Origin: Timema cristinae
Lineage: Eukaryota > Arthropoda > Insecta > Phasmatodea > Timematidae
NCBI GenBank assembly: GCA_039000515.1
Contig: JBCFYV010000100.1
Location: 22,706,305-22,770,304, forward strand
DNA: 64,000 bases
Reading direction: 5' to 3'
This document shows positions 46,186-57,600 of this stretch, piece after piece. The position numbers were made by a program, and so were the translations under genes. How positions within the stretch are numbered: the first letter of the stretch is position 1; every line of letters begins with the position of its first letter. The notes beneath the pieces were generated by a model. That model ran no database searches. It was not told the origin of the DNA and saw only the letters and a list, made by a program, of their open reading frames with translations.

Positions 46186-47344
46186 ATTTTAATTATGTCT
46201 GTTAATACTTTTATTTAGTTTTAATTTATTCTTAAATGTTATTTATTTTGACACGACTAGCACGCCATGCGGCCAGAGGTTATAATACATTTAATAAATT
46301 CTCGATATAATATTCATTTTAAACTTATTGTTTTCAACGGACACTGCATTGCGTCGAAGGAAACTCCTAATAATAATAACAATACATTTATCAGATCAAA
46401 AAATATATTTTTTACCGGGCCTTTGTCCAGATATTCCGTCCTCGTTTTAAAACCATCGTGATCAGGTGTAATTTTGTTTACGTCTTCTAAGAGACTCATA
46501 ATGGCCGAACTATATAAGGAGTAAAGAAATGTACTCTAGCAGTGGGGGAGGGTAGAAAGGTAAGAAGAAGCGAGGTTTGGCATTTTGGATCAAAAAATGA
46601 CGCGGACTTGTAAAAAAAAAGGTTCATTGGAATAAAACAGTGATACTGGCAGGTTTTATTAGTGCCAATCACACCAAAAGTGTTACAAACGACAAGAAAA
46701 GATGGTACTTGGGACAGCTTTAATTACCTTCAGACCACGGCTATGACAAGTGAATTTGTCTGATCCAGTAACAGTTTCAACAATTGATAGAAGACACTAC
46801 AAGACCCCATTCACATGAAGTGATATCAACCTAAATTTCAGTAGTGATTCATCCTTTGTCTTCTACCACAATTTTGACTCTTCATTCACCTTTCAAAATT
46901 TATTGCCCCGAAATCAAAGAATAATATTAATTTCAACTTAATACACCAACAGTAGAATTTTCTTTTAGACGTAATATTCTGTTTCAACAATGGACTCTGG
47001 AAAATAAACACCTTCCCAACATTACCCAGAGGTCCTGAGAGAGTCCCGTGTTCAATTGTATGCATTTTTATTGTTATTTTAAGTTTTACCTTGAGATAAT
47101 AAATTGTCTTGTTGTGAAATGTAAATGTTGGTTGTGAACCCAAATATTGTATTCATTTTAAATCTGAGATAGTCCACCATTCATTTATCACCTATTTTAT
47201 GTCGTTTTTTTAATGACGTCACTGGACTTAAAGTTAATAAATAGATAAATGCTTTATATATATATATATTCCCCACTTTCTTATTAAAATACACATCCTC
47301 ATTATTATTAAAGTTATATTAAAGATTATTTTAATAAAATTTTC
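46186..47344. other. Unassigned DNA, no gene seen
   Basis: Short frames only. CTATATAAGG at 46510 looks TATA-like but has no supporting exon. Confidence 0.4.
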
Positions 47345-47349
47345 ACATT

Positions 47350-47493
47350 ATATTTACACATTTGCGCGGAGAGAAAGTTGAAAACTATTTTGAAAAAAAC
47401 AGCCTCAGTACACGCGACTGAGATTCGAACTATGACCTCCCCGTCATTAGTAGTCTAGTCTATGGCGAGAGTAGCGGCCATCAAATTGGGTAA
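47350..47493 (-). repeat. Head-C SINE, reverse, tail missing
   Basis: Body complement TTTGCGCGGAGAGAAAGTTG, B-box complement GAGATTCGAACTATGACC, and head complement GTCTAGTCTATGGCGAG. Confidence 0.78.
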
Positions 47494-48756
47494 GATAAAT
47501 ATTAAGATGGTAGTAATGATAAGAACAGCTGCCACTATTCACATTAATGTGTCAAGTAATGTTGTCATCAAAAAGTTAGTGTGTGTTTACTTATCAATCA
47601 ACACAGGAATTCCAAATTAATCGAATCAACAGTGTCTACAAAATTCCAGAACGTTAAAATTATTTAAACTTAAAAACATGTAGGGGGTGAGATCTACTGT
47701 CCACATAACATATATTGAAGTTTTTTCATTCCCCAAAATGTTTCGAAGATGCAAAGGATATCCTGGCTGTCGATGTAGAAACGGTTGCGATTTGAGCATC
47801 AGATTTTTGACATTATGAAGCGTCTTACATTACTAAACAATTTATATCATTTTTAAAAGTGAGGGGACATATTTGTATATCGGATAGATATAAAACAGTT
47901 TTTGGTATATTTTCAACTGTCATCAAAGACCAAAGCTACCGTGGATTGATACTATACTGTTGTAACACGATATCTCGACCTAGTTTTGCCGTCAGTGACG
48001 AAGTTGCAGATCGGAGACTTAACTTGTTAAGCTTGATGACACATATTATCTTTACCTTACCGCCACGGGTACAACGTCCTAAGATTTATTAAACTATAAA
48101 CATAAACTCCCTAAACACACTCCGTACCATCCATTACCGAGCGTGTAGACATAACCTTGGCTCTTGACAACATTTTTTCTCTTCTTTTGTTTTCCTCAAT
48201 TGCTCTGGCGCTATGCCTCATAAATGAGAGCAATGTTTTTGTACTTAAGTCAGTAAATAAACTTGTATTTAAATAATGTCGGTGACTTTTATTAAATAAT
48301 AAGCAAAATAACTACTATGAAATATTCCAAGCGCATTCATACGGTCAATGTGTTCATTCTGATTTAGGAAATTATTAGCCTAGGACTTCGACGTACATGG
48401 ATTCAAGTTACGCGGGCACGTAGATAAGTGTTGGGGGTTTTCGACTTACAACTAGTAACGTCATCTTTCAAGTACTACTTTAAAAATGATAGACGATCTT
48501 CTTAATAAGATGACGCACAGCTGATAGTGTCATCGCCATTTTGTTTGTTTCTACCTTAATTGAAAGTTGATGGGGTTTTTTCAAATGTTTCTTTTAGTTA
48601 GTAAAACCTAATTTTAATTATCCATTGAAACGAACATATATGTAAAAACTACATCTTATTTGAGCACTATTCGAGTTTCGCGGAAGTTTTCGGAAAGAAT
48701 TTATCACGTAAGACGAGGCATGCTGTAGTTAATTTTAGCAACAAAGATAAAATTAC
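47494..48756. other. Unassigned DNA, no gene confirmed
   Basis: A 77-codon plus-strand frame at 47859-48092 has mixed composition but no recognisable domain. Confidence 0.4.
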
Positions 48757-48977
48757 CTGCTTCGGTAGCCGCATGGTCTAAGGCGTCATTCTTGTGTTAG
48801 ACAAAACCGCCGATGACAGAGAGATTGGGGTTCGAATCCCTGTAGGGTGTACTTAGGGTGTTTTTTCCTAAATGGTTGTACACTTCTTCTAAACTCAACC
48901 TTCTTCATCTCTAACTCATTAGCGTAATTAGTATGTATGCGTCTAATTTGAACAAGTAGTAAGACGCAGTGCTAAAT
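48757..48977 (+). repeat. Head-C SINE
   Basis: GCTTCGGTAGCCGCATGGTC then TAAGGCGTCATTCTTG is the clearest Leu-like head, with B box GGGGTTCGAATCCC. The body is shortened and the tail worn (AATTTGAACAAGTAGTAAG). Confidence 0.9.
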
Positions 48978-49319
48978 ATTTTTTTATAAGAAAACATGAG
49001 ATTTATTTTAGAAAATGGTTTTGTAAGCAAAAATTAAAATTTAAATGTATATCAAATTAATCTTATTAAAAAACCCTTCACTAAAATATTTTTTTAGTAA
49101 AAATATTTGTTTTATTTTTTCCGGACAGAAAATCTGCATTAAATTTTCACATCTGAGAATACTAATATCTCTCCTAGAATGACTTCTGTACTTGAACATC
49201 ACTGAAAGCTAGGACTCGCGCTGAAACAAAATTAATACGCATAAGTTTTAATTATATATACTTGTTTTTCCAAAGTTGCCCTTCACGTGGTTATTTTTTG
49301 TTTTTGTTTTTTTGTTTTT
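48978..49319. other. Unassigned AT-rich DNA
   Basis: Only A/T runs. Nothing recognised. Confidence 0.4.
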
Positions 49320-49577
49320 TGCACATCATCTTAGTGTCCGTTAGGGTTGAACGCATAATTATTTACACTAAAGGAAAATTATAGGTCTAAGTAAGATAGA
49401 TTTTCAGAAGAAATGAACCCACATATTCGTGAAGGGACACTGTAAAACAATTAAGAAAAACACTCTCAGTTCACCCGATCAGAATTTGAACCCCGATCTC
49501 CCCGACACCAGCAATTAAGTCTAACGTGATACGTGATACGTTAGACCACGTGACCAACGATTCGGGTTGGTAATAGT
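49320..49577 (-). repeat. Head-C SINE, reverse, with small head duplication
   Basis: Tail complement ATCATCTTAGTGTCCGTTAG, body ATGAACCCACATATTCGTG, B-box complement CAGAATTTGAACCCCGATC, and head complement CGTTAGACCACGTGACC. GTGATAC is directly repeated in the head near 49525-49540. Confidence 0.83.
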
Positions 49578-50044
49578 CGGTCTTTACTCATTCAGTACTT
49601 AATTATGTAGGTAAATCTTACCCGTCTGTACGGGCCGTAAGAAACAGTTCGTCGTAAAGATCACAACTCAGTAAACTTCTCAATCATAAAAACAGAGAAT
49701 CAACCTGTTTGTGTTGAATAGAAGCAGGAAAGAGAGCTTGTTGTTGACAATTTTGTTTAGGAGTGTTGTTGACGATAAGGTTTTGCTCTTGATTATTGTC
49801 AGTAAAATCTGTGCTACGGTTAAATATTTTTAATGTCATGTACAGTAAATAGAGTGGAATATTTACTGAGCGTTCCTGTTTTTGATTTCATTTTATTCGT
49901 TGGCTGTAAAAAAAAAAGTAATAAATGAAGTTATAACTAATTAAAACGTATAGGAATTAGATGTAACTTTTATTGACTTTAATAACACAACACACTCCCT
50001 ATTTGTTTTAAGTGTATAATTATGTTAAACCCCAATAGCGAAAC
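49578..50044. other. Unassigned AT-rich DNA
   Basis: No gene or repeat recognised. Confidence 0.4.
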
Positions 50045-50510
50045 TACCCATTTCAAAAATTGGATAAATTTCTGCTCATTCCGTGAACTGGCTGCTTCTT
50101 CTTTTAACTATTTCATGAACTGTGCTTTCACCCATTTCATGAACTGGAACTTGTTGTACTATATATATTACAAGCTTAACTGAAATTAGTTGTATTATTT
50201 TATACCAAACTGACCCAACCTAACTTAACCTAACCTTCCCTTCTAAAACCATTAAAAATTAAATTAATTTAAATACCAAACCTGTTCTTAGCTTGTCAAT
50301 TTTATGAACACAACAAAACTCGTCCAGTTCATGAAATGGGAAATTATTAGTGCTGTCCAGTTCATGGAATAGCCAGTTCATTAACTGGGCAGCACAAACA
50401 CTGCACAGTTCATTAACTGGACTATCTTTTTGCCCAGTTTGTGAAATGGTCAGTAGGAAAGACCAGTTTACGGGATGGGCAGAAATTTGTCTGATTCATA
50501 CACTGGGCAA
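50045..50510. repeat. Inverted-repeat element built of CCAGTTCATGAACTGG-like motifs
   Basis: Left arm (50045-50150) has TTCCGTGAACTGG, TTTCATGAACTG and CATTTCATGAACTGG. Right arm (50318-50510) has CCAGTTCATGAAATGG, CCAGTTCATGGAATAG, CCAGTTCATTAACTGG, CAGTTCATTAACTGG, CCAGTTTGTGAAATGG and CCAGTTTACGGGATGG. The arms also match as a whole: AAATTTCTGCTCATTCCGTG (left) against the complement of CGGGATGGGCAGAAATTTG (right). The middle, 50150-50318, holds CCTAACCTT-like runs. Most motifs are themselves near-palindromes. Confidence 0.8.
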
Positions 50511-50528
50511 ATTCACGAATAGGGTGTT

Positions 50529-50563
<35 letters not shown>

Positions 50564-50783
50564 ATATATATATATATATACATATATATCACAAGAATAT
50601 AACATGAACATGTTTCTATGTATAATATTCTTGTTATATATAGAAACATGTTCATGTTTTGGCCTATATATTATATTCTTGTGATTTATATATATATTAT
50701 TCTTGTAAAATATATATATATATATAATATTCTTGTAATATATAGAAACATGTTCATGTTATAGGCTTATATGTTAAATTCTT

Positions 50784-50823
<40 letters not shown>

Positions 50824-50850
50824 AAACTCCCTATTCGTGAGTATATATAA
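50511..50850. repeat. Nested palindrome with TA tracts
   Basis: Outer arms CACGAATAGGGTGTTTATA (left) and CTCCCTATTCGTGAG (right) are inverted. Inside, TCACAAGAATATAACATGAA then CATGTTTCTA (from 50589) is inverted as TAGAAACATG then TTCATGTTTTGG and TTCTTGTGA (to 50692), and a further copy of TAGAAACATGTTCATGTTAT lies near 50741. TA runs separate the parts. Confidence 0.85.
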
Positions 50851-51434
50851 CATATTTTATTGAGCTAAAGGGAGTGAAGCTAGAATGTAGATTAAATGTA
50901 TACACCCGGTCTAGATTTGAACTCAACCTCTCAGCTACCGGCAGAACAAAACTAAACAGCCTGGATGTTTATTCCTTGTGCCCACTTATCAGAGTACTTT
51001 TCAATACAATGTAATATTTTCAAACCTGCACGCTTTGCACAAATAAATACACTATTTAACTTACTAGTCGAGTCTGACTACTCTTTCGAGATAACTGTTT
51101 ATTTACACTAACAAGACGAGGGATTAATAAGGTATAATTTAGACATTTGCTTGGTAAAAGGATAAGAATCAATTTATTAAAAGCCTAACCAGTACACATG
51201 GCTGGGCTACCACATAGCTACCCCTCCTACTCATTGAATTGTTGATTTATCCTCTCCAAGTGGGGTTGTGCTCTATTCACAAAACTTTTTGGACTGAAAA
51301 ATAAGCATTTTTACTATAAATCCCAAAATACTTAATATGTTTCCAATCAACCAGACAGCATCTGGTAAAACGACGTGACTATTAATGGAACACCTATAGT
51401 TATAGGAAATCACGTGATATAGTCTACGTTTATT
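50851..51434. other. Unassigned DNA with a worn tRNA-like fragment
   Basis: CCCGGTCTAGATTTGAACTC near 50907 looks like a reverse B box. Otherwise nothing recognised. Confidence 0.4.
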
Positions 51435-51442
51435 AATGGGTG

Positions 51443-51447
<5 letters not shown>

Positions 51448-51474
<27 letters not shown>

Positions 51475-51738
51475 GCACCGCGTCTTACTACCCGTTCGGG
51501 TTGTACGCACTTACGCTAATGTGTAATGGTAGGGTGATTGTGATATGAAATGAAGGACCTACAGTTTAACGTGGAATCCGAACCACGGTGGGACCTGGCA
51601 TTCCTCACATTCACAAGATGTCTTGTCAGAGGTGAAGGAAGGGTTTGGTAATCAGATAAATCTTTGCCGGGACCGAGGATTGAACCCCGGCCGCCAGCAT
51701 AGAAGTCTGACACCTTACCCCTAGATCACCAGGTCACC
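51448..51738 (-). repeat. Full-length head-B SINE, reverse, exact TSD
   Basis: (TTA)n, tail complement, head-B body, B-box complement CCGAGGATTGAACCCCGG, and head complement CTAGATCACCAGGTCACC. Flanked by AATGGGTGAAGTA at 51435-51447 and 51739-51751. Confidence 0.96.
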
Positions 51739-51751
51739 AATGGGTGAAGTA

Positions 51752-52190
51752 ATCAACCGTCAAGGTATACTGTAATTTTCTCACGTGGAGGTGTAAATGT
51801 AATGTTAGCTATTTTTTATATTGGGGTATGAATTTATTGATTAAATAAACAAGCCCGGGTACATTAATTTAAAAAAAAAATTGAAAGCTAAAATTGTAAG
51901 CACACTAATGAATATATTAGAGTAAATAGATTATTAAAAAAATTTAACATCGTGTATTATGTATATCTGCAATTAGTTAATTTACGAGTATATTAATTTC
52001 ACGCCTAACTATAGGCTATAGTGTCAAATTATCTTCCTTACGTCACTCCATCACATACCAACCGATAAAAACCCTCTGGTACATCATACCAAACCCTCAT
52101 TACACCGTGGAACACGTCTGTACTACTGTGTTCCAATCGAATGCACTCCGATTAGCAAGAACTCTTGATAGGCTGATGATAGTCTCCTAT
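51752..52190. other. Unassigned DNA
   Basis: No gene or repeat recognised. Confidence 0.4.
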
Positions 52191-52191
52191 C

Positions 52192-52472
52192 GGTGACCTG
52201 GTGGTCTAGGGGTAAGGTGTCAGACTTCTATGCTGGCGGCCGGGGTTCAATCCTCGGTCCCGGCAAAGATTTATCTGATTACCAAACCCTTCCTTCACCT
52301 CTGACAAGACATCTTGTGAATGTGGGGAATGCCAGGCCTCCACCGTGGTTCGGATTCCACGTTAAACTGTAGGTCCTTCATTTCATCTCACAATCACCCT
52401 ACCATTACACGTTAGCATAAGTGCGTATAACCCGAACGGGTAGTAAGACGCGGTGCTAATAATAATAATAAT
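52192..52472 (+). repeat. Full-length head-B SINE
   Basis: Head GGTGACCTGGTGGTCTAGGG, B box GGGGTTCAATCCTCGG, body, tail AACCCGAACGGGTAGTAAGA, and (TAA)n. No clear duplication at its ends. Confidence 0.94.
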
Positions 52473-53379
52473 TAAACCATGCGTCCACTGAAGCGGTTAG
52501 CTTAGGACTAGTTTTGAAGGAGAAAAAGGGAAACCATTAACGAGCGCCAGCTCTTTACAATATTTATTATCGTATTGGTTTTTATAGGGTACTGTATGTA
52601 CTTTTATTTTATAAACCTCATATATATCTTGCCTGTTATTGTAAGACCAATTTTCATAAGAACGTACTTATATAGTATATCATTATATTTCTAACGGCCA
52701 ATTTTGATAACTTTTTATTATATTATTGGTGTTATTATATTCGTTAGGAAATTATACGTGAAAACAGATCTAGTATATTTCAATAGAGTATCAGACCTAT
52801 CTTTTAATATTTGGACTTAATGCCAAGCTATTAGCCAACAAGACTCATTAATTATCACCTTCTAGGATATCCGCATATAAATAATATTGAATGAAGTTCT
52901 AGCTTTGGAACGTCTTCCAAATGATCGATGCAAGCAAACCAGACACCACGTGATTACCTGAGTATTTTTGTAACTATTTGGGTGTTTACGTAATGTTTTG
53001 AGAGAAGATTAATGCATCCCACATGGGATCTTCTTTACTGATGACGTTTCACCGTAGTGGTACCAAGCTTTAGAATGTATTTTGTTTTAATTAGTGCTTT
53101 TAACACACGGGTTATTTAATTGCTCATAAACTACAGGATATAAATTTATTTAGTTGTTTGAAGGAAGTTCAGCAGCAATAGCATTTAGGAAAAAAAAAAG
53201 GGAAACAACATTGGGAAATAAAAGTAGATAAAAATCACAAGTGCACCCAGGAGAGATTTTAACCCCAGCCTCCAGGTCATTGATGATTAATTAGTAAACT
53301 ACTATGATGGTGCCTTAGGACACGTGATCACCAGAGTGTATCAAAAGGTAAAAAATAAAACTAACAACAAAAACTTATT
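52473..53379. other. Unassigned AT-rich DNA
   Basis: No gene seen. GGAGAGATTTTAACCCCAGC near 53250 is a possible eroded reverse tRNA-like box. Confidence 0.4.
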
Positions 53380-53600
53380 GGCAAACCCATTAGAAGAGAC
53401 CATTGGAAAGACCTAGACGCATAAGGAAGGATAAAATTTCAAGATAGAGATAGGGTGTAATGAAGTGGATTTAATAAAAATAGCTCAAGATAGGGATAGG
53501 GTGTAATGAGGTAGCTGGATAGAACTAGCTTAAAATAGGAATAGGTAGCGTACTTTTGTAATTACGGGAATTAATTTTAGAATTCCTTATGCCATAGATT
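53380..53600 (+). pseudogene. LINE C-terminus relic with internal tandem repeats
   Basis: KPLERPLERPRRIRKDKI (about 53383-53436) matches the KPLGRPRRRWEDNI segment of the insect LINE. It is followed by QDRDRV, stops, KIAQDRDRV, stops, WIELA, NRNR and RTFVITGINFRIP. The QDRDR segment is repeated about every 46 bp (from about 53440 and 53486, with a weaker third near 53532). The antisense copy at 8159-8345 has the same expansion. Confidence 0.82.
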
Positions 53601-53849
53601 AAGGAAGTAATAATTAATTATTTCGTAGATTTAAATATTTTATTACTTAGTTAATTATGTAGTAAAATATATTTTACCATTAACTGTTACTAATAACTTT
53701 ATCAATATAATCTGAGAGAACAGTACTAAAGAAGTTATTATTAAGGTAGAATGGAAGGTATTTTAATTTAAGACCAGTATGTTTGTAGCTTTTATCACAA
53801 AATACGTTTTAGGTCAAGAAAAATAAAATGTTTCTTCAGTAGATACGTT
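53601..53849. other. Unassigned AT-rich DNA
   Basis: No gene or repeat recognised. Confidence 0.4.
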
Positions 53850-53935
53850 TATCCGACAACTCAGCTGATTAGGTAGCTTGTCTGTCTACTGTGTTAAGAG
53901 TTCCGGGTTCAATTCCCGGAATGGCCTAAAAATGT
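53850..53935 (+). repeat. tRNA-like sequence, probable SINE head of another type
   Basis: ACTCAGCTGATTAGGTAGC is A-box-like and CCGGGTTCAATTCCCGG is a fine B box and T arm. The acceptor ends do not pair and no standard anticodon loop is evident, so a functional tRNA gene is not supported. Confidence 0.55.
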
Positions 53936-54718
53936 ATTATTGATCAAAATATGGGTATACCCATTCACGGTGATAAATTAACGGCCGGAGACTGTATAAT
54001 GTGCATGTCCTAGTCTTAATTTAAATTAGAAGGCATATGAAGCTACGACAGGCCTAGCAATCCGGTAGTGAAAAATATATGACTTGAATAAAAAACTGAG
54101 CCGGGCCTCAGGATGGAAACAATAATAGAAATAAACAAAAAAGTAAAGTAGATATGCTTACTTTAATCTTCTATACATAATAATCTCAAAATTACTTGAA
54201 TGTCGGTCTTGGACATTGCGTAATTTGACCAGGAATATTTATATTCCTTCAAAAAGTTTCTCATCAACGGCCATAATCAAGAACTGTTAATATTAGAATA
54301 TATGTGTATAAAATCAAACTAAAAGTATCTTCTAAATTATTTATTTTATTTAGGTTGACCAGAAATGTGATTTTTGCAATTTTTAAAATCAAAACATTTT
54401 TATCCAAGCTAAATCAAATATTACTCCAGTACAAACATAGAATTTAATTTTCTTTACGTGTTGATATCAACAGCTCCTGAATATTTATCGTGAGCATAGT
54501 GGCGTGAGATGAAACACTTTTTAAATTTAAAAAAAGTTGTTAAATTACAGGACGCCCTTACCAGATATTCAACAACTGTTGATACAATCATGTGAAATAA
54601 AATTAAGCTCTGTGTTGGTACTGAACCAATATTCTATTTATTTAGATCCAAAAATAATGTTTTGCCATAAGAACTTCAAAAACACTGGATTTCTCTCGTC
54701 CCCTTCAATCCCACCATA
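53936..54718. other. Unassigned AT-rich DNA
   Basis: No recognisable gene. The frame 54537-54719 (60 codons) is not recognised. Confidence 0.4.
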
Positions 54719-55248
54719 AGGGGGCCGTCTTGGAAAGTGAGAGATTTCCTCGCAGACATTCAGTTTTAAGGCAATATTTAATTATACAATGAATTATATC
54801 AAATTATGGTTGATGACGAAATAAAGTCTAAAGATTCCACCAGGGTCTTTTTTCCTCAATGACCCTATATTTTGAATTTTATTAATAGGAAAAAATATTT
54901 AAAATAATACAACTGATTTTCAACGAATATTTAAGCATTTTTGCTGAGCTATAAGACTATGCTCGATGAAAAAGGGTTTTAGATTCAACCTTCTTCTAAT
55001 AAATGCAGTGATTTTCTTATAGTCTCACAACAGAAAATTTTAAGAAATTTGAGAAGTAGCTGTGAGCCTTCCTCTTTACTTTGAGCTAAGAAGTTTCATA
55101 GCTTAATTTTCCCTCTTTCTTATCGACATGATAAAGTGAATCTAACTTAGAATAGAGAAGTAGTTCTAGAAAACAACGCAGATCATTGCATTTTAAGCCG
55201 TGTGACCTGACAGTGATTGATAATTTCTCATTGACCAAGATGGCTGTC
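54719..55248. mobile_element. Nonautonomous TIR element, copy 2
   Basis: The left end GGGGCCGTCTTGGAAAGTGA and the right end read inward GACAGCCATCTTGGTCAATG match well over about 25 bp (GCCxTCTTGG, then TGAGAxATT). The interior is collinear with 43131-43686. No transposase. The superfamily is not assigned because I cannot fix the target site duplication. Confidence 0.82.
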
Positions 55249-56834
55249 TTTAGTCGCGCCACCTTTTATCCGACCTTAAAGAAACAGTCTAATCATTCTC
55301 TAGAAGAACGGATCGAAAACCACAACATTTTACAAACAACTTTAACAAAGCTAAATGGGATTGAAATTCGCCCTCCCGAGTAAGAGTCGAGAGTGTTGAC
55401 CTGTCAACTAACTCGATCGAGTCATTTAAAAAAATCCATTAAAGCAATTTTATCGTTTTCGTCAACAAAATTAAATGCATGCCTAGGACGTAACCAAACA
55501 AAGACCACTATTGGAAGAAACAATTAAAAACATGTTTGCTGAAACAACACATTGAAGAGGTTGTAGTGTTGCATTGTGGGTTTAGTTTTAATTATGAGGG
55601 GCCAAGTCCCCTCTCGATGACTAGGTTATCAAACACTAGACTTAGCTGAACGTAAACTAAAGAAAACTGGATTAATCCAATACTGAATTTATACTTTCAT
55701 TTGTCCACTTCATGTGAACAAGCATAACTGACACATTGCTAGAATAATTGGAAAATAATGTTATTAATTTATAATTATTATCGTACAATTACAATGCTCC
55801 CTTGAAAATGTTATTTCTAAATATATATATATATATATAACAAATTAATTCTTTGGCACCCATAAACTGGCAATAGGGAGCCTCAAGCTCCCCTTATCAC
55901 TTTGCAATATTTACTATTTTTTGTTATTTTTATGAAAAAATTTAATTGTATATTTGGGATTTGGCTGCAATTTGCTATCAATCACTTTAAATCATCAATA
56001 TCGGAGTTAACATAGATAAAAATGGTAAAATGTAGATTTTCTCTCATTAACTCTTCAACAGCTTTCTTTTCATTTTGTTCTGTTCAATAAACTTATGAAA
56101 ATTATAATGTTTATTCTCAATAGGTTTCATCTACAACTAAATTTCATTTTTTGTTCGTAATTTTTTATTATTGCAAAAATTGGCTCTTGAAATTCATATA
56201 ATTAACTAATAACTATGTTAATTTTTCTAAAATTAATTTCCACCTGGTTAAATCCTTGAAATTTTCTTTCAAGGAGGAGGGTATGAGGTGCCACTACCCC
56301 AGAAGATGGGACTCCAATCCAACGCCCATTTTGAAAACCAACATGAGTGCCTTTGTCAGTAAAACCAACCCTGACTTCTTCAATTATAGATTAGACAATG
56401 ATATAATTTTAATGTGCCTATAATGGAGTGTTCTCTTTGATCAGTCATGACAAATTTGAGGCCCAATCCACAATTTTGTGCAACTCATGGACCTTATGAT
56501 GAGTTAACATACAATGTGGCCCGATTCTTATTTGTATAGATGTAAACATTCACAATTTATATTATGGAATTAGTAAACTGAGCATTATATGGGTAACGCC
56601 AGCAAGTGAGGTTGGTGTACTTAACTTTGACTCTTTACTCACTATAGATCGATTGACAAAATTGGTTGAAATTTCACTCTGAATACTGTGTACAATGTTT
56701 GACAGCATAAAAAAACATATGTTTTATCTTGTGAAAAAGGAAAAAAACGTCCGATATCACGGCTTACGCCCACGCATTTGTTGTCATGAAAGTGACTTCA
56801 ACATAATATGCAAATATTCTAATGTATGTCAAAA
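55249..56834. other. Unassigned DNA, no gene seen
   Basis: The sequence at 55360-55430 has a GGGATTGAAATTCGCCCTCC segment that may be a reverse tRNA-like box. The rest is unassigned. Confidence 0.4.
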
Positions 56835-56945
56835 TAAACGGTCCCGTGGTATCTTATGAAAGCTTTAGATACAAGGTTTTAGCTTGATCGGTAAAATGAT
56901 TTAGCCATAAGGCATAGACCAAGACACAAACAAAAACACAGCATC
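56835..56945 (-). repeat. Dispersed repeat, antisense relative of 27715-27840
   Basis: ATACAAGGTTTTAGCTTGAT then CGGTAAAATGATTT is the complement of the AAATTATTTTACCGATTGGG and AAAACTTGGTATC segment of the other copy. Ends not defined. Confidence 0.6.
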
Positions 56946-57115
56946 ATGAAAATAATGTTTTGGTATCAAAAGTCTGAAACGTCTATATTTATCAAAATCT
57001 TGAAATAGATTTTTTGGTGATCACAAAATTTCTTTCTTCGAGGATAGAGATAGAGTAAAAATAAAAATTGCTTGAGAAGAGAGTTTGGAGCCCTACAAAT
57101 TAAAAAAGAAATTAT

Positions 57116-57600
57116 CCTAGCAAGCAGCCTCAAACTTACGTCTACTCGAAAAATTGAGTTCGAGCTACTCGAATTCAATTTGAAGTTTTTTGCATAGCTC
57201 GAAAAAACTTAGTCCCAAAATGTTTCCATATTTTTCTCGAAAATTCCTTGTTTGATTAGTTTTATTCAATTTTAATATATAATTTCAGAGCGATTAGAGT
57301 CTCTCAATGTGTTATTTTATTTAGTTAAAAGAAATTGTGAAGTTATGTTAAATTTATTTTAAAAAATTTAATTCACCTGATTAGACATTTTTTCACAAAT
57401 GAATATAAATATAAAAAACATATTTGTACATTTTTTATGGTTCATGCATGGATCTGTTATATAAAATTAGCTTAAAATATTTACTATACAAATAATGCTA
57501 TATGCTTCTCAAGCAAGAAAAAAAAACTCATTTTCATTCAAACTCGACTCGAACTCGACCTTGAAATGAAAAATCCCATTCTCACACCCCAAATATATAT
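57116..57600. repeat. Palindrome-rich segment with a hAT-like end
   Basis: Left side: CTCGAAAAATTGAGTTCGAG and ACTCGAATTCAATTTG. Right side: ACTCGACTCGAACTCGACC, then CCATTCTCACACCCC. Read inward the right end is GGGGTGTGAGAATGG, like the GGGGTTTGCGAA ends near 14533. A related ACTCAACTTGAAATTGAATT segment lies at 58612-58640, so a larger element of about 1.5 kb is also possible. Confidence 0.5.

Noticed and set aside
46505..46520. TATA box (CTATATAAGG)
   Set aside because: No Inr, exon or CpG enrichment nearby; expected by chance in AT-rich DNA.
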